NCBI RefSeq assembly: GCF_001283065.1 | Contig: NZ_CDMK01000002.1 | Span: 7,888 to 55,956 of the forward strand | Direction: 5' to 3' | Origin: Helicobacter heilmannii | Lineage (GTDB): Bacteria; Campylobacterota; Campylobacteria; Campylobacterales; Helicobacteraceae | Length of the DNA: 48,069 nt | Part shown: positions 25,480 to 37,761 of the stretch, one piece after another | Layout: each line of letters begins with the position of its first letter | Numbering within the stretch: position 1 is the first letter of the stretch | Notes under the pieces: generated by a model | Database searches by the model: none | What the model was told of the DNA's origin: nothing | Seen by the model: only the letters and a program-made list of their open reading frames with translations | Program-made: the position numbers and the translations under genes

Positions 25480-27801
25480 TTAATCCTGATAGGCATCTTT
25501 GATACTTATAAACTCTGTAAGGCGGTCTTTATATTTGTGGGTGAGCATGTCCTTAAACTCCCCAATCTCTCTCTTGCCCGTGTATTCAAAGAGAATCTCG
25601 CAACTCGTGGAGTATTGCCCATGGCTGGCGTACTGGATCTTTACAATGTTACAGTCGTTTTTGTTCAAAAAGTTGAGCACTTGTAAAAGACTATCCCTGG
25701 TGCTGCCGATATAAATGTTGATTTTGTAAATCTCCTTGTCCTTCTTACTCCAACTGATAAAAACCATTGGCAAACCCACATTAATATCGGCATGCCCCAC
25801 CTTGCAAACCTTGGTGTGTACCACAACCTTATGCTCTTTAATGCTGGGTATGACTGCCACGATATCATCGCCCTTTTTGGGGTGGCAACAATCGTTAAAA
25901 ATCACTTGTTTGATTTGGGTGTGGGGGTTAGTATACACGATAAAATGGTCCAAGTCGCATTTTTTCAACCCGATGTGGGGGGCGGGTAAGCCCAAAATAC
26001 GCCCAAATTTAAATTGCATGAGATTTTTCATCAAAAAGCCAAATTGCTTTTGCTCTTGTTTGTGGTGGGGACGGGGGTGTTCTTGTACCTTCTCCTGGAT
26101 TTGTTCCACGAGCTTTTTTACCCCCTCAATGCTTTTGATCGCCTCGCTCAAACTCCCCTCCACGCCGTGCTCAGCGAGCTTTTTTTCAAAGGCGGCGTAT
26201 TGCTTTGGCCCGATCTCTGTGCCAAAAATGGGGGTTTCGAAGATGGTGTTTAAAATGTTCACCATGCTTTTTATATCGATCTCTTTGAGGCGGTTCTTTT
26301 GTAAGCGTTCTAAGTGGTTCTTGGCCCGCGTGGTACGGAGTTGGTTGATCAGGGTGAAACGGGGGGTGCTTTCTTCGCCCTTGATGATTTTCACCACATC
26401 CCCGCTCCTTAGCTTCACATTCAACTTCACTTCTTTGTTGTTGACAAAGGCGGTTTGGGCCTTGTCGCCCAGTTCGCTATGGATCATGTAGGCGAAGTCG
26501 AGCACGATCGACTCGGCAGGCAGAGTGTAGCTGTCCCCGCTGGGCGAAAACACCACAATGTCTTCACGATAAAGCACATCGTTTTGCACCAGTTCGTAAA
26601 ACTCCTGGGGGTTTTCTTTAGACTCTTCGCTTTGGTATTTAAGGTTGTGCAGCCATTTTAAATGTTCACTCTCCACACCCCCGGCCTTATACTTCCAATG
26701 TGCCGAATTGCCATACTCCGCTCCTAGGTGCATGTCAAAGGTGCGGATTTGGACTTCATAGATGTTTGATTCGTCAAAAATGGTGGTGTGGATCGTTTGG
26801 TAGCCATTTTCTTTAGGCAGGGCGATATGGTCTTTAAAGCGCGACACAATGGGCTTGAAGTGCAAGTGCACGATGCCTAGGATTTTATAGCACTCTAGGG
26901 GGGTTTTGACCAATACCCGCACCGCCATTAAATCTAAAATCTCATCCTTGTTCACAGCCCCTTTTCTCTGCATTTTCAAATAGATGGAGTAAGGGCGTTT
27001 AATCCGTGTGGCGATTTTAAAATCCCCTTCACTAAAGCCCCCCTCATAAAACATTTTCTCTAATTTACCCGCAAATTGGTTGAGTTTTAAAAATAGGGCT
27101 TGTTTGCTCTGCTCTAAATAGTCCTGGATGCTTTGGTATTCGTGAGGATAAATGTAATAAAAACATTTATCCTCAAGTTCATTTTTAATAGAGGACATCC
27201 CTAGGCGGCTAGCAATTGGGGCATAAACAGCGATGGTCTCCTTAGAAATGCGGATTTGCTTGTTTCTAGGCAAAGCGTCTAGAGTTAGCATGTTGTGCAG
27301 GCGGTCGCTGACTTTCACCACTAAAGCCCTGGGGTCCTTAATGGCACTCACGAGGATTTTCCTAAAGGTGAGGGCTGTCAAGAGCAAATGGGGGTTTTCA
27401 GGGTCAAAGGCGAGTTCCTCCTTGCGAATTTCGGTGATTTTGGTGAGCGCATCCACTAAATTTGCTACATCCTCGCCAAATTTGTCTAAAATTTCTTGAA
27501 GTTCGCAGGGTGTGTCCTCCACGACATCGTGCAAGAGAGAGGCACAGATCATCGCCTCATCCCCCCCACAAAAAGCGACAATGCTCGCTACACAAATGGG
27601 GTGGGTGATGTAGGGCGCGCCCCCTTTACGCTTTTGGCCTGTGTGGTAGTGGGTGGCTAAATCGAGGGCTTCTTGGATTTTGGGGGTGATGGCGGTGATG
27701 TTTTTTAAGACAGCAACCGCCCCTTTAGGACTCTCAATGTCCTTAACGATTTCTAAGACTTCGCTTAATCTGCCATAGTGGGGCGGTTTAGAGTCTTTCA
27801 T
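25480..27801 (-). CDS. spoT: (p)ppGpp synthetase/hydrolase (RSH)
   Basis: 773 aa bifunctional RSH enzyme, HP0775-like, controlling the stringent response. The HD hydrolase domain shows H67, H91-D92 and E95-D96. The synthetase domain follows with RIKRPYSIYLKMQRKG. A TGS domain begins near FSPSGDSYTLP, and a C-terminal ACT-like domain follows. The frame is open upstream, but the ATG at 27801 lies inside the last codons of rpoZ (14-base overlap). The longer version would cover half of rpoZ. Linking omega and SpoT in one unit ties alarmone metabolism to RNA polymerase. Confidence 0.94.
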   Translation of the reverse strand: MKDSKPPHYGRLSEVLEIVKDIESPKGAVAVLKNITAITPKIQEALDLATHYHTGQKRKGGAPYITHPICVASIVAFCGGDEAMICASLLHDVVEDTPCELQEILDKFGEDVANLVDALTKITEIRKEELAFDPENPHLLLTALTFRKILVSAIKDPRALVVKVSDRLHNMLTLDALPRNKQIRISKETIAVYAPIASRLGMSSIKNELEDKCFYYIYPHEYQSIQDYLEQSKQALFLKLNQFAGKLEKMFYEGGFSEGDFKIATRIKRPYSIYLKMQRKGAVNKDEILDLMAVRVLVKTPLECYKILGIVHLHFKPIVSRFKDHIALPKENGYQTIHTTIFDESNIYEVQIRTFDMHLGAEYGNSAHWKYKAGGVESEHLKWLHNLKYQSEESKENPQEFYELVQNDVLYREDIVVFSPSGDSYTLPAESIVLDFAYMIHSELGDKAQTAFVNNKEVKLNVKLRSGDVVKIIKGEESTPRFTLINQLRTTRAKNHLERLQKNRLKEIDIKSMVNILNTIFETPIFGTEIGPKQYAAFEKKLAEHGVEGSLSEAIKSIEGVKKLVEQIQEKVQEHPRPHHKQEQKQFGFLMKNLMQFKFGRILGLPAPHIGLKKCDLDHFIVYTNPHTQIKQVIFNDCCHPKKGDDIVAVIPSIKEHKVVVHTKVCKVGHADINVGLPMVFISWSKKDKEIYKINIYIGSTRDSLLQVLNFLNKNDCNIVKIQYASHGQYSTSCEILFEYTGKREIGEFKDMLTHKYKDRLTEFISIKDAYQD

Positions 27802-28003
27802 CAATGGAGTCAAGACCGATTTTCCCCTCTGCAATTTCGCAAATGGCAATATCGGTGGGCTTGTGGGTTTTGGTGTCCATCGCCACAAGGGGTTGCACCC
27901 CAGCGCCTAACTGCTTGACGCGTGAAAAGATCAAATTAGAGAGAATGTAGCGATCCCCATTAACCTTATCCAAAGCCTTAGCCACAATTTCTTCTGTTCG
28001 CAT
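27788..28003 (-). CDS. rpoZ: RNA polymerase omega subunit
   Basis: 71 aa omega subunit, which helps assemble and stabilise RNA polymerase. It begins MRTEEIVAKALDKVN, with the typical 'NGDRYILSNLIFSRVKQL' region. The ATG has AAGGAG six bases upstream. It overlaps spoT at its 3' end and follows pyrH by 16 bases, so pyrH-rpoZ-spoT-tyrS-fabX-amiA probably form one unit. Confidence 0.93.
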   Translation of the reverse strand: MRTEEIVAKALDKVNGDRYILSNLIFSRVKQLGAGVQPLVAMDTKTHKPTDIAICEIAEGKIGLDSIDERL

Positions 28004-28019
28004 CTGTGCTCCTTTTTTG

Positions 28020-28760
<741 letters not shown>

Positions 28761-28776
28761 CTATAAATGCCAAAAG

Positions 28777-28782
28777 ATTGTA
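28777..28782 (-). promoter_or_regulatory. Predicted -10 box (TACAAT) for the pyrH run
   Basis: TACAAT on the minus strand about 32 bases before the pyrH ATG, in the 54-base gap after bioA. The -35 region is not recognisable. Read-through from bioA remains possible. Confidence 0.35.
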
Positions 28783-28799
28783 TCTTACAAGAAATAGCC

Positions 28800-30089
28800 T
28801 TAAGTCAAGGCACGCACCACGCCCGCCATCGCCTCCACGCTTTCAAGGACTTCCTGTTGGCTGATTATGTAAGCGGGCATGAAGTAAATGGTGTTGGCTA
28901 AGGGGCGTAAAAGTAGCCCCAGTTCTAAGCCCTTTTGAAACACCGCAAGGCTTAGGCGTTGGCTGCCCTGATAGCCCTCCAGCTCAAAGGCAAAGACCAT
29001 GCCACACTTGCGCAAGTTTTTCACCCCCCTTAGCCCTGCTAATTGCTCTTGCATGCACGCATAGATAAAATTACTAAGCACCTTGTTTTGCTCCACCACG
29101 CCCTGCTCAAACAAGTCTAAAGTGGCGTTGGCGCAGGCGCAGGCCAAGGCATTGCCCGTGTAGCTGTGCGAGTGCAAAAAGCTTTTATCCTGTTCATAGG
29201 GGGCGTAGAATTTGTGATAAATGTGATCGCTTGTGAGCACCACCGCTAAGGGCAAATACCCTCCCGTGATCCCCTTAGACAAACATAAAAAATCGGGTTT
29301 CACGCCACATTGCTGGTAGGCAAAAAGCGCGCCCGTGCGCCCAAAGCCCACCGCGATCTCATCAAAGATCACCAAGACTCCCCGCTCTTGGCACATTTGC
29401 GTGGCTTGTTTGACAAAATCCGCGCTGTAAAAATGCATGTTGCCCGCACACTGGATCAAGGGCTCTAAAATGAAAGCACTCAGATTGTGAGACTCCCTAT
29501 CTAAAATCTGCTCTAGGGCGTGTAAGGCTCTAGCAATGTCCGCCTCGTCTTTAGGCACGGGGGTTTGCAATTGCGCGCAAAAAATGCCCTTGTAGGTGTC
29601 CTTATACAGCCCCACACCCCCCACGCTTAACGCCCCCAAAGTTTCGCCGTGGTAGCCATTTTCCAGTGAGAGGAATTTTGATTTTTGTTTGCCCTCGAGC
29701 AGGTGGCTATGGTAGCTCATCTTCAGTGCCACCTCCACGCCCGCTGAGCCATTGTCGGCAAAAAAGCACTTGTCAAATCCGCTTAGCGCGCACAATCTCG
29801 TAGCTAAATTAATGGCCTGGGGGTGGGTGAGCCCTGCCAACAACACATGCTCTAATTGCTCGACTTGCTCTTTAAGCTTTTGGTTGATGTAGGGGTGGTT
29901 ATGCCCAAATAAATTCACCCACCAAGAGCTGATCCCATCGATGTAGTGCCTACCCTCAAAGTCGTAAAGATACACCCCTCTAGCGGACTTGATAGGCAGT
30001 AGGGGTAGATTTTCATAGTCGTGCATTTGGCTACACGGGTGCCAAATGTGTTTAAAGTCTAAAGCGTGCCATTCAGCATTACTTGGCAT
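28800..30089 (-). CDS. bioA: Adenosylmethionine-8-amino-7-oxononanoate aminotransferase (biotin synthesis)
   Basis: 429 aa class III PLP-dependent aminotransferase that makes 7,8-diaminopelargonic acid in biotin synthesis; HP0976-like. The PLP lysine is K272 in [11 protein letters not shown]243 in IFDEI contacts the pyridine nitrogen. The early motif [13 protein letters not shown] and Y147 are characteristic of BioA rather than other class III enzymes. The ATG has GAGGG seven bases upstream. It lies back to back with the PpiD-like gene. Confidence 0.95.
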   Translation of the reverse strand: MPSNAEWHALDFKHIWHPCSQMHDYENLPLLPIKSARGVYLYDFEGRHYIDGISSWWVNLFGHNHPYINQKLKEQVEQLEHVLLAGLTHPQAINLATRLCALSGFDKCFFADNGSAGVEVALKMSYHSHLLEGKQKSKFLSLENGYHGETLGALSVGGVGLYKDTYKGIFCAQLQTPVPKDEADIARALHALEQILDRESHNLSAFILEPLIQCAGNMHFYSADFVKQATQMCQERGVLVIFDEIAVGFGRTGALFAYQQCGVKPDFLCLSKGITGGYLPLAVVLTSDHIYHKFYAPYEQDKSFLHSHSYTGNALACACANATLDLFEQGVVEQNKVLSNFIYACMQEQLAGLRGVKNLRKCGMVFAFELEGYQGSQRLSLAVFQKGLELGLLLRPLANTIYFMPAYIISQQEVLESVEAMAGVVRALT

Positions 30090-30206
30090 ACAAAACCCTC
30101 TAAATCGGCATTTTTAGCCTGAAAGATAAAAAATTTAGAAATATTTTAGTGAAATTCTTATAAAATTGACACTTGTGGTGAAATTGCGTAACAAGGGTAA
30201 GGGTCT

Positions 30207-31655
30207 ATGATTTCGTGGATGCAAAAGCACAAAAAGTATTTGGTGGTGACAATTTGGATCAGCACCGTCGCTTTTGTGGCTGCAGGCATGATCGGCTGGG
30301 GGCAGTATAACTTCTCTTTGGCGGGCGGGAGCGTGGCAAAGGTGGGGCAGATTTCCATTAGCCAAGAAGAGCTGGCTAGAGAACATAAGCAACTCTTAGA
30401 CATTTACAGCCAATCCATCCCCAATTTTAAAGACTTGAGCGAAAAAGAGATCAAAGCCCTAGGACTGGAGCACAACGCCTTGAATGTGCTCATCAACCAA
30501 GCCCTACTAAAAAACTTTGCCCTAGATTTGGGGCTGGGGGTGAGCGATAGCGAGATTGTCGCCGAGATTCAAAAAAGTGAACTCTTCCAAAGAGACGGGC
30601 ATTTTGACGAAGGGCTGTATAAAAAACTCCTACAAGAAAACAACTTCCGCCCCGCTGCCTTTGAAGACAATGTGAAAAACACCCTCCTGCTTAAAAAAAT
30701 CGCCTCCCTATTCCCCCAAGCCATAACCCCCCTAGAGCAAGAATCGTTCATGCTCCCTTTAAGTTTGCAAGATCGGGTGCGTATTGAGGTGCTCGAGCCT
30801 AAAGAAATCCCTTTAAAAGAAGAGAGCCTTAGGGTCTACTACAACGACCACAAACAAGACTACAAAAAGCCCACGAGCTACACCCTAGTCAGCGTGCAGG
30901 TTACTCCCAAAGAAACCCCCAAAGAGAGCGATTTAAAAAGCTATTTTAACAAGCACAAAGAGCAATACACCCTGCAGGGCAAGCCCCAAGAGTTCAGTAA
31001 GGTGGAAAAACAGGTGCGCCAAGACTACAACAGCGACAGAGCTAAAGAGCAGGCCCTCAAAGACTACCTCGCCTTAAAAAAGGGGCAGCTTAAAGCCGAA
31101 AGCGAAACCTTCACCACCCTGCCTTACGGCGAGGACATCAATAAAAAAATCGAGTCCATGCGGGTGGGTGAGGTGTTAAAACCCCTGCCCTACAAAGAGG
31201 GGTGGGTGGTCTTAAAACTTGTGGCAAAAAACGCAAGCGCACTTGAGAGCTTTGCCGAGGCTCGCGCAAAGATCGTCCAAATCTTACAAATAGAGGCGCA
31301 AATTAAGGAGCTTAAAAAAGAAGCTCTGCAAAAGTTGCCCACCTTCAAGGGCAGCGACATCGGGCTATTGAATTTAGACTTTAAGGGCAACATCCACGAC
31401 TTGGGCAAAAAGCCCTCTAAAGCCCTCGTGGATTACATCTTTAAACACCCCTACCAAGAAGGCTTTGCGCTCTTGGAGGGCCCTAGGGCGGTGCTGTATA
31501 AGGTCTATGCCCAAGATTTCAAACACCAAGTAAAAAACACTGCCTATTTACAACAAATGGTACAAAACCTTAAAGCCCAAGCCCTAGATGGGGCTCTGAT
31601 CGCCATGTTGAAACAACGCTATAAAATCACCCTATACGCTAGGAGTCACCCTTGA
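30207..31655 (+). CDS. PpiD/SurA-like membrane-anchored periplasmic chaperone
   Basis: 482 aa, HP0977-like. One N-terminal membrane helix (about 12-30) anchors a periplasmic body. Residues about 40-170 resemble a SurA_N-type chaperone domain (QISISQEELAREHKQL). The middle has the feel of a degenerate parvulin region (MRVGEVLKPLPYKEGWVVLKL), so isomerase activity is doubtful. Its expected role is to help secreted proteins fold. The stop overlaps the ftsA TTG start (TTGA), as at this locus in H. pylori. Confidence 0.85.
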   Translation: MISWMQKHKKYLVVTIWISTVAFVAAGMIGWGQYNFSLAGGSVAKVGQISISQEELAREHKQLLDIYSQSIPNFKDLSEKEIKALGLEHNALNVLINQALLKNFALDLGLGVSDSEIVAEIQKSELFQRDGHFDEGLYKKLLQENNFRPAAFEDNVKNTLLLKKIASLFPQAITPLEQESFMLPLSLQDRVRIEVLEPKEIPLKEESLRVYYNDHKQDYKKPTSYTLVSVQVTPKETPKESDLKSYFNKHKEQYTLQGKPQEFSKVEKQVRQDYNSDRAKEQALKDYLALKKGQLKAESETFTTLPYGEDINKKIESMRVGEVLKPLPYKEGWVVLKLVAKNASALESFAEARAKIVQILQIEAQIKELKKEALQKLPTFKGSDIGLLNLDFKGNIHDLGKKPSKALVDYIFKHPYQEGFALLEGPRAVLYKVYAQDFKHQVKNTAYLQQMVQNLKAQALDGALIAMLKQRYKITLYARSHP

Positions 31656-33019
31656 ATCCTATCGTTTTGGGCGTAGATATTGGCTCGAGCAAGATTTGCG
31701 CCATCATCGCCGAGATCAAGGATGGCACGCCACAGGTGATCGGTGTGAGCGTGCATAAATCCGAGGGCGTGAAAAAGGGCAATATCAGCAACATCAGCCA
31801 AGCCGGCGAGATCGTCAAACAAGCGATCGAAGACGCGAAACGCATGGCCGGGCTTGCCTTTGTGGAAAAGGCGATCGTGTCCATCTCTGGGGCGTGTACG
31901 CAGAGCGTGAACAGCGCGGGGCTCATCAATGTCCCCAACAATGAAATCACACTCAAAGAAATTAACCGCGTGCTCGACACCGCTTTGCACAGTGCACACA
32001 TCCCCACGGGCTATGAAGTGATCCACATTCTGCCCTACCAATTCAAACTAGACAGCCAAGACAACATTGAAGACCCCATGGGCATGAGCGGCTCTAGGCT
32101 AGAAGTGTCCACACACATCGTCACGGTGCAGCGCAGCAGTTTGGAGAATTTACGCCGCACGATCCAAATTGCGGGCGTGAAAATCGAAAATGTCGTTTTA
32201 AGTGCCTACGCGGCATCCATTGCAGTACTTAACGAGGACGACAAGGCCCTAGGTGTGGCGTGCATCGATCTAGGCGGGGGCACTTGCAATATGATGGTCT
32301 ATGAGGGGGGTTCTATGTGCTTTAACAACTACTTAAATGTGGGCTCGGAGCACATCAGGGATGATTTAGCCAGCGTGCTAGAAGTACCTTTGGGCACAGC
32401 CGAGTACATCAAAAGGCAGTACGGCAATCTCATGGCAGAAGAGAGCGATCAAGAGATCGAGGTGCCGGACATCGGGGCAGAGAACAAGAAAAACCGCCTC
32501 TCTTTACAGCTCGTGCACAACATCATTAGGGCTAGGGTGGTGGAAACCTTTGATGTTTTGAACCGCCGCTTGATTAAAAGCAATTTGAAAGACAGCATCC
32601 GCAGGGGCGTGGTGCTGACCGGTGGCATGACGCATGTGGAGGGGATTAGAAATGTCGCCTCTGTAATCTTTGGCAACATCCCCGTACGCATTGCCAAGCC
32701 GGTGGAGCTTAGCGGTTTGTCGGAGGAACTTAAAGACCCCACAAGCTCAGTGGCAATTGGGCTCATTTTATACGGGGCGGGCAAGCACACGAATTACGAA
32801 AAAGACTCGGAAAAAACGATCCGTTACAAGGAAAACAAGCAGGCTCTACCCGCCGGTTTCACCTACACCCAAGAGCGCAATTACATTGAAGCGGATTTAA
32901 CGAATCTTAAGAATACGGGTGCTAACGAGAGTGTAAAAGAAAGAAAAAAGGATATAATACCAGCTCCTGAGATGCCCAAAAAAGGGGGTTTTTTGGACTG
33001 GTTCTCCAAGTTATTTTAA
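31652..33019 (+). CDS. ftsA: Cell division protein FtsA
   Basis: 455 aa actin-like protein that tethers FtsZ to the membrane. The N-terminus LGVDIGSSKICAIIAE is the phosphate-1 loop, and CIDLGGGTCNMMVYE is phosphate-2. The C-terminal KKGGFLDWFSKLF is the amphipathic membrane-targeting helix. The start is TTG at 31652 with AGGAG seven bases upstream, overlapping the preceding stop. ftsZ follows 10 bases later. Confidence 0.95.
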   Translation: MNPIVLGVDIGSSKICAIIAEIKDGTPQVIGVSVHKSEGVKKGNISNISQAGEIVKQAIEDAKRMAGLAFVEKAIVSISGACTQSVNSAGLINVPNNEITLKEINRVLDTALHSAHIPTGYEVIHILPYQFKLDSQDNIEDPMGMSGSRLEVSTHIVTVQRSSLENLRRTIQIAGVKIENVVLSAYAASIAVLNEDDKALGVACIDLGGGTCNMMVYEGGSMCFNNYLNVGSEHIRDDLASVLEVPLGTAEYIKRQYGNLMAEESDQEIEVPDIGAENKKNRLSLQLVHNIIRARVVETFDVLNRRLIKSNLKDSIRRGVVLTGGMTHVEGIRNVASVIFGNIPVRIAKPVELSGLSEELKDPTSSVAIGLILYGAGKHTNYEKDSEKTIRYKENKQALPAGFTYTQERNYIEADLTNLKNTGANESVKERKKDIIPAPEMPKKGGFLDWFSKLF

Positions 33020-33029
33020 AGGATGAGTT

Positions 33030-35287
<2,258 letters not shown>

Positions 35288-35288
35288 T

Positions 35289-35294
35289 TATAAT
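35289..35294 (+). promoter_or_regulatory. Consensus -10 box (TATAAT) for the COG3400-aroB-mscS unit
   Basis: A perfect TATAAT in the 53-base gap after the divergent tgt start. Transcription would begin near 35300, which excludes the upstream in-frame ATG at 35275 as a start codon and supports TTG at 35320. Confidence 0.6.
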
Positions 35295-35319
35295 AGCCGA
35301 AAATGTCGGGAAATGCGGG

Positions 35320-36732
35320 TTGAAGAAAGTTGCTTTGATTGTGGAGGGCGGGATCGCCAAAAAATTCATGGAATTGGTGGTCTCCAAGTATTTTAGCAAT
35401 AATTTTTACTTAGTCATCACCAAGTCCCCCGAGTGCCTGCCCCCAAGTTTACCCAGCACCTTTGAGGTACATGTCTTTGACCCCACTTCCGCCTATCGCT
35501 TAAACCCGCTCATAGATGCCCATGTGAGCGATGCCTTTGTGTTACTAGAGAATGTTCAAGAGCAGCAGGCTGTATGTGAGATCATTAGGCAGAAGAATAA
35601 AGAAGTGCGCCTTGTGAGCTTGGCGCAAAAGTGGGAGGGGGTGAAGGATGAGCGGGTGGTGCTCTTAAACCCGAGTGAAATCATCGCCAATAAATTCATT
35701 GCCAAAATCCCCAATGTACCTAGTGTCCCGCAGGGCTTTGGGCTAGAGCAGGGCGAGCTTATGGAGATTGGCGTGCCTTTTGGGAGCGTCTTTGCTTACC
35801 GCCACATAGGCTCTTTGCGCCAAAAGGATTACCGCATTGTGGGGGTTTATCGCAAAAATGGCTTTTATTTAAGCCACCCTTCTATGGTGATCCAACCACG
35901 AGATCAGCTCTTGGTGGCAGGCAATCCTGAAACTTTAAATAATGTCTATTTGCAGGTGAAAAGCAATGTAGGGCAGTTTCCCGTGCCTTTTGGGCGCGAT
36001 TTCTATTTATACCTTGACATGTGTTTGCAGAGCAAAGAGGCCATGCAACGAGATATAGACCAAGCCTTGGTGTTGCATCGCCAGCTAAAAAGCGCAATGC
36101 TTTATATCCATGTGTTAAACCCCACAGACCCCGCCACGATCGAGCAAATCCGCACCATTGAAGATAGGAGTATTCGGGTGGTGTTGGACTTTAGAGGTTT
36201 GAGTTTTGCCACCAAGCTAAGAAAGGATAGCCAAAAGAAAATCGGACTTGTGGTGGTGGGCAAAGAGCTTTTTAAACGCCAAGAGAACCGCAAAGCGTTG
36301 TTTGAGAGCGTAAGCCCCATTTTTAAAACCAACGCCACAGGGCTAAAGGGGCTACAAAAAAGCCTTGTGGTACTGAACCAAAGCATGGAGGGCAATGAGG
36401 ATATTTCCTCTGTGATGTTTGATGTGTGCGCACAGATGAATTTAAAAATGTTGCTCTACGATTTTGACCCGGACAAACGCTATAATGTTGAGGTGATCCA
36501 AAATTACCGCTATCTATCCCACATTTATAATAGGAAAATCAAAGTGATCCGTACCCAAAGCAAAAACCCCATGCTATTTTTAAAGAGTCTTGAAACCCCG
36601 ATTTTGCAATTTTTACCCTTTGAATCGTGCATCACCAAAAACCCCTTTTGGGGGCTGTTTTTCGCCAAGTTGGAACGAGTGGTGTTTTTAAACGACAATC
36701 ACCCCCAAATGTTTATCCCCGTGGTGGAGTGA
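35320..36732 (+). CDS. COG3400-type protein with TrkA-like regulatory domains
   Basis: 470 aa, HP0282-like. The N-terminal ~110 residues resemble a nucleotide-binding TrkA-N-like fold (LKKVALIVEGGIAKKFMELV). Residues about 130-220 resemble a TrkA-C/RCK domain (MVIQPRDQLLVAGNPETL). This suggests a cytoplasmic ligand-sensing regulator of ion transport, but no membrane part is present and function is unproven. The TTG start is chosen because the -10 box lies downstream of the longer in-frame ATG. aroB follows after three bases. Confidence 0.75.
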   Translation: MKKVALIVEGGIAKKFMELVVSKYFSNNFYLVITKSPECLPPSLPSTFEVHVFDPTSAYRLNPLIDAHVSDAFVLLENVQEQQAVCEIIRQKNKEVRLVSLAQKWEGVKDERVVLLNPSEIIANKFIAKIPNVPSVPQGFGLEQGELMEIGVPFGSVFAYRHIGSLRQKDYRIVGVYRKNGFYLSHPSMVIQPRDQLLVAGNPETLNNVYLQVKSNVGQFPVPFGRDFYLYLDMCLQSKEAMQRDIDQALVLHRQLKSAMLYIHVLNPTDPATIEQIRTIEDRSIRVVLDFRGLSFATKLRKDSQKKIGLVVVGKELFKRQENRKALFESVSPIFKTNATGLKGLQKSLVVLNQSMEGNEDISSVMFDVCAQMNLKMLLYDFDPDKRYNVEVIQNYRYLSHIYNRKIKVIRTQSKNPMLFLKSLETPILQFLPFESCITKNPFWGLFFAKLERVVFLNDNHPQMFIPVVE

Positions 36733-36735
36733 CCC

Positions 36736-37761
36736 ATGCAATTAGAGGTACAGACCAAGGATTTTAGCTATCCAGTGCGTATTGGTGCTTTAGAGCCAAT
36801 CGCCCATATGGGCAAGGTGTTGGTGGTGAGCGACTCCATAGCCGCCCCCTTGCATTTAGACACGCTTTTAAAGAATCTACAAGCCCCGCACATTTTCACA
36901 CATGTTTTGCCCAGCGGAGAGGAGTTTAAAACATGGCAAAGTGTGGAAAATATCCTAGAATCCGCTTTTCAAGCCAATTTGAGCCGCAAGGATTGCATGT
37001 TGGCTTTGGGTGGGGGGGTGGTGAGCGATATGGTGGGCTTTGCCAGTGCCATTTATAAAAGGGGCATTGCTTTTCAAATCGTGCCGACCACACTATTAGC
37101 CCAAGTGGATGCGAGCGTGGGGGGCAAGACGGGGATCAACAACAAATATGGCAAGAATTTAATCGGGGCGTTTCATCCCCCAAGAGCAGTTCACATCGAT
37201 CCCATATTTTTAAACACCTTGCCTAAACGAGAGTTTAAAGCGGGCGTTGCCGAGATGATTAAAAAAGCCGTGTGTTTTGATGCGGATTATTTTAAATGGC
37301 TAGAAAGCCATCCCTTAGAACAGCATTTAGAGATGGGCATTTACAAAAGCGTGGCGATCAAGGCTAAGGTTGTGGCACTTGATGAAAGGGAAGATGGACC
37401 ACGCATGGGACTCAATTACGGGCACACCTTCGCGCATGCCATTGAAAAGGCGGGGGCGTACAGTACGCATTTACATGGCGAGGCAGTGGCGATTGGCATG
37501 CAAATGGCAAACGCCTTAGCACTCAAACTTGGACTACTAGAGCAGGATACTAAGGAGCGCATACAAGCGTTGCTGCAAACCTATGGACTAGATTTGCCCT
37601 ACCGCATTGCCAATTTTGAGAGTTTTTACAAGGATTTACAAATGGATAAAAAGAATAATAAGAGCATTTGTTTTATTTTGCCAAAAGGTTTAGGCAACTT
37701 TGTGGCGCAAGAGGGCATCGATCAAAATATCGTCCAGAAGGCACTCCATGCGTGGCTTTAG
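36736..37761 (+). CDS. aroB: 3-dehydroquinate synthase
   Basis: 341 aa NAD- and metal-dependent enzyme of the shikimate pathway, converting DAHP to 3-dehydroquinate. GGGVVSD (92-98) binds NAD. VDASVGGKTG (124-133) and the metal-binding LNYGHTFAHAIE segment are present. The ATG follows GGAG. The 3' end overlaps the MscS gene by 14 bases. A G7 run falls in the conserved GGG motif and is probably just codon choice. Confidence 0.96.
   Translation: MQLEVQTKDFSYPVRIGALEPIAHMGKVLVVSDSIAAPLHLDTLLKNLQAPHIFTHVLPSGEEFKTWQSVENILESAFQANLSRKDCMLALGGGVVSDMVGFASAIYKRGIAFQIVPTTLLAQVDASVGGKTGINNKYGKNLIGAFHPPRAVHIDPIFLNTLPKREFKAGVAEMIKKAVCFDADYFKWLESHPLEQHLEMGIYKSVAIKAKVVALDEREDGPRMGLNYGHTFAHAIEKAGAYSTHLHGEAVAIGMQMANALALKLGLLEQDTKERIQALLQTYGLDLPYRIANFESFYKDLQMDKKNNKSICFILPKGLGNFVAQEGIDQNIVQKALHAWL

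Noticed and set aside
25736-26491. 251-codon plus-strand frame opposite spoT
   Set aside because: Lies wholly antisense to well-conserved SpoT domains, with implausible composition.
37012-37018. G7 run in aroB as a phase switch
   Set aside because: It encodes an invariant NAD-binding glycine triplet in a biosynthetic gene; G7 runs are common in this GC-rich window.
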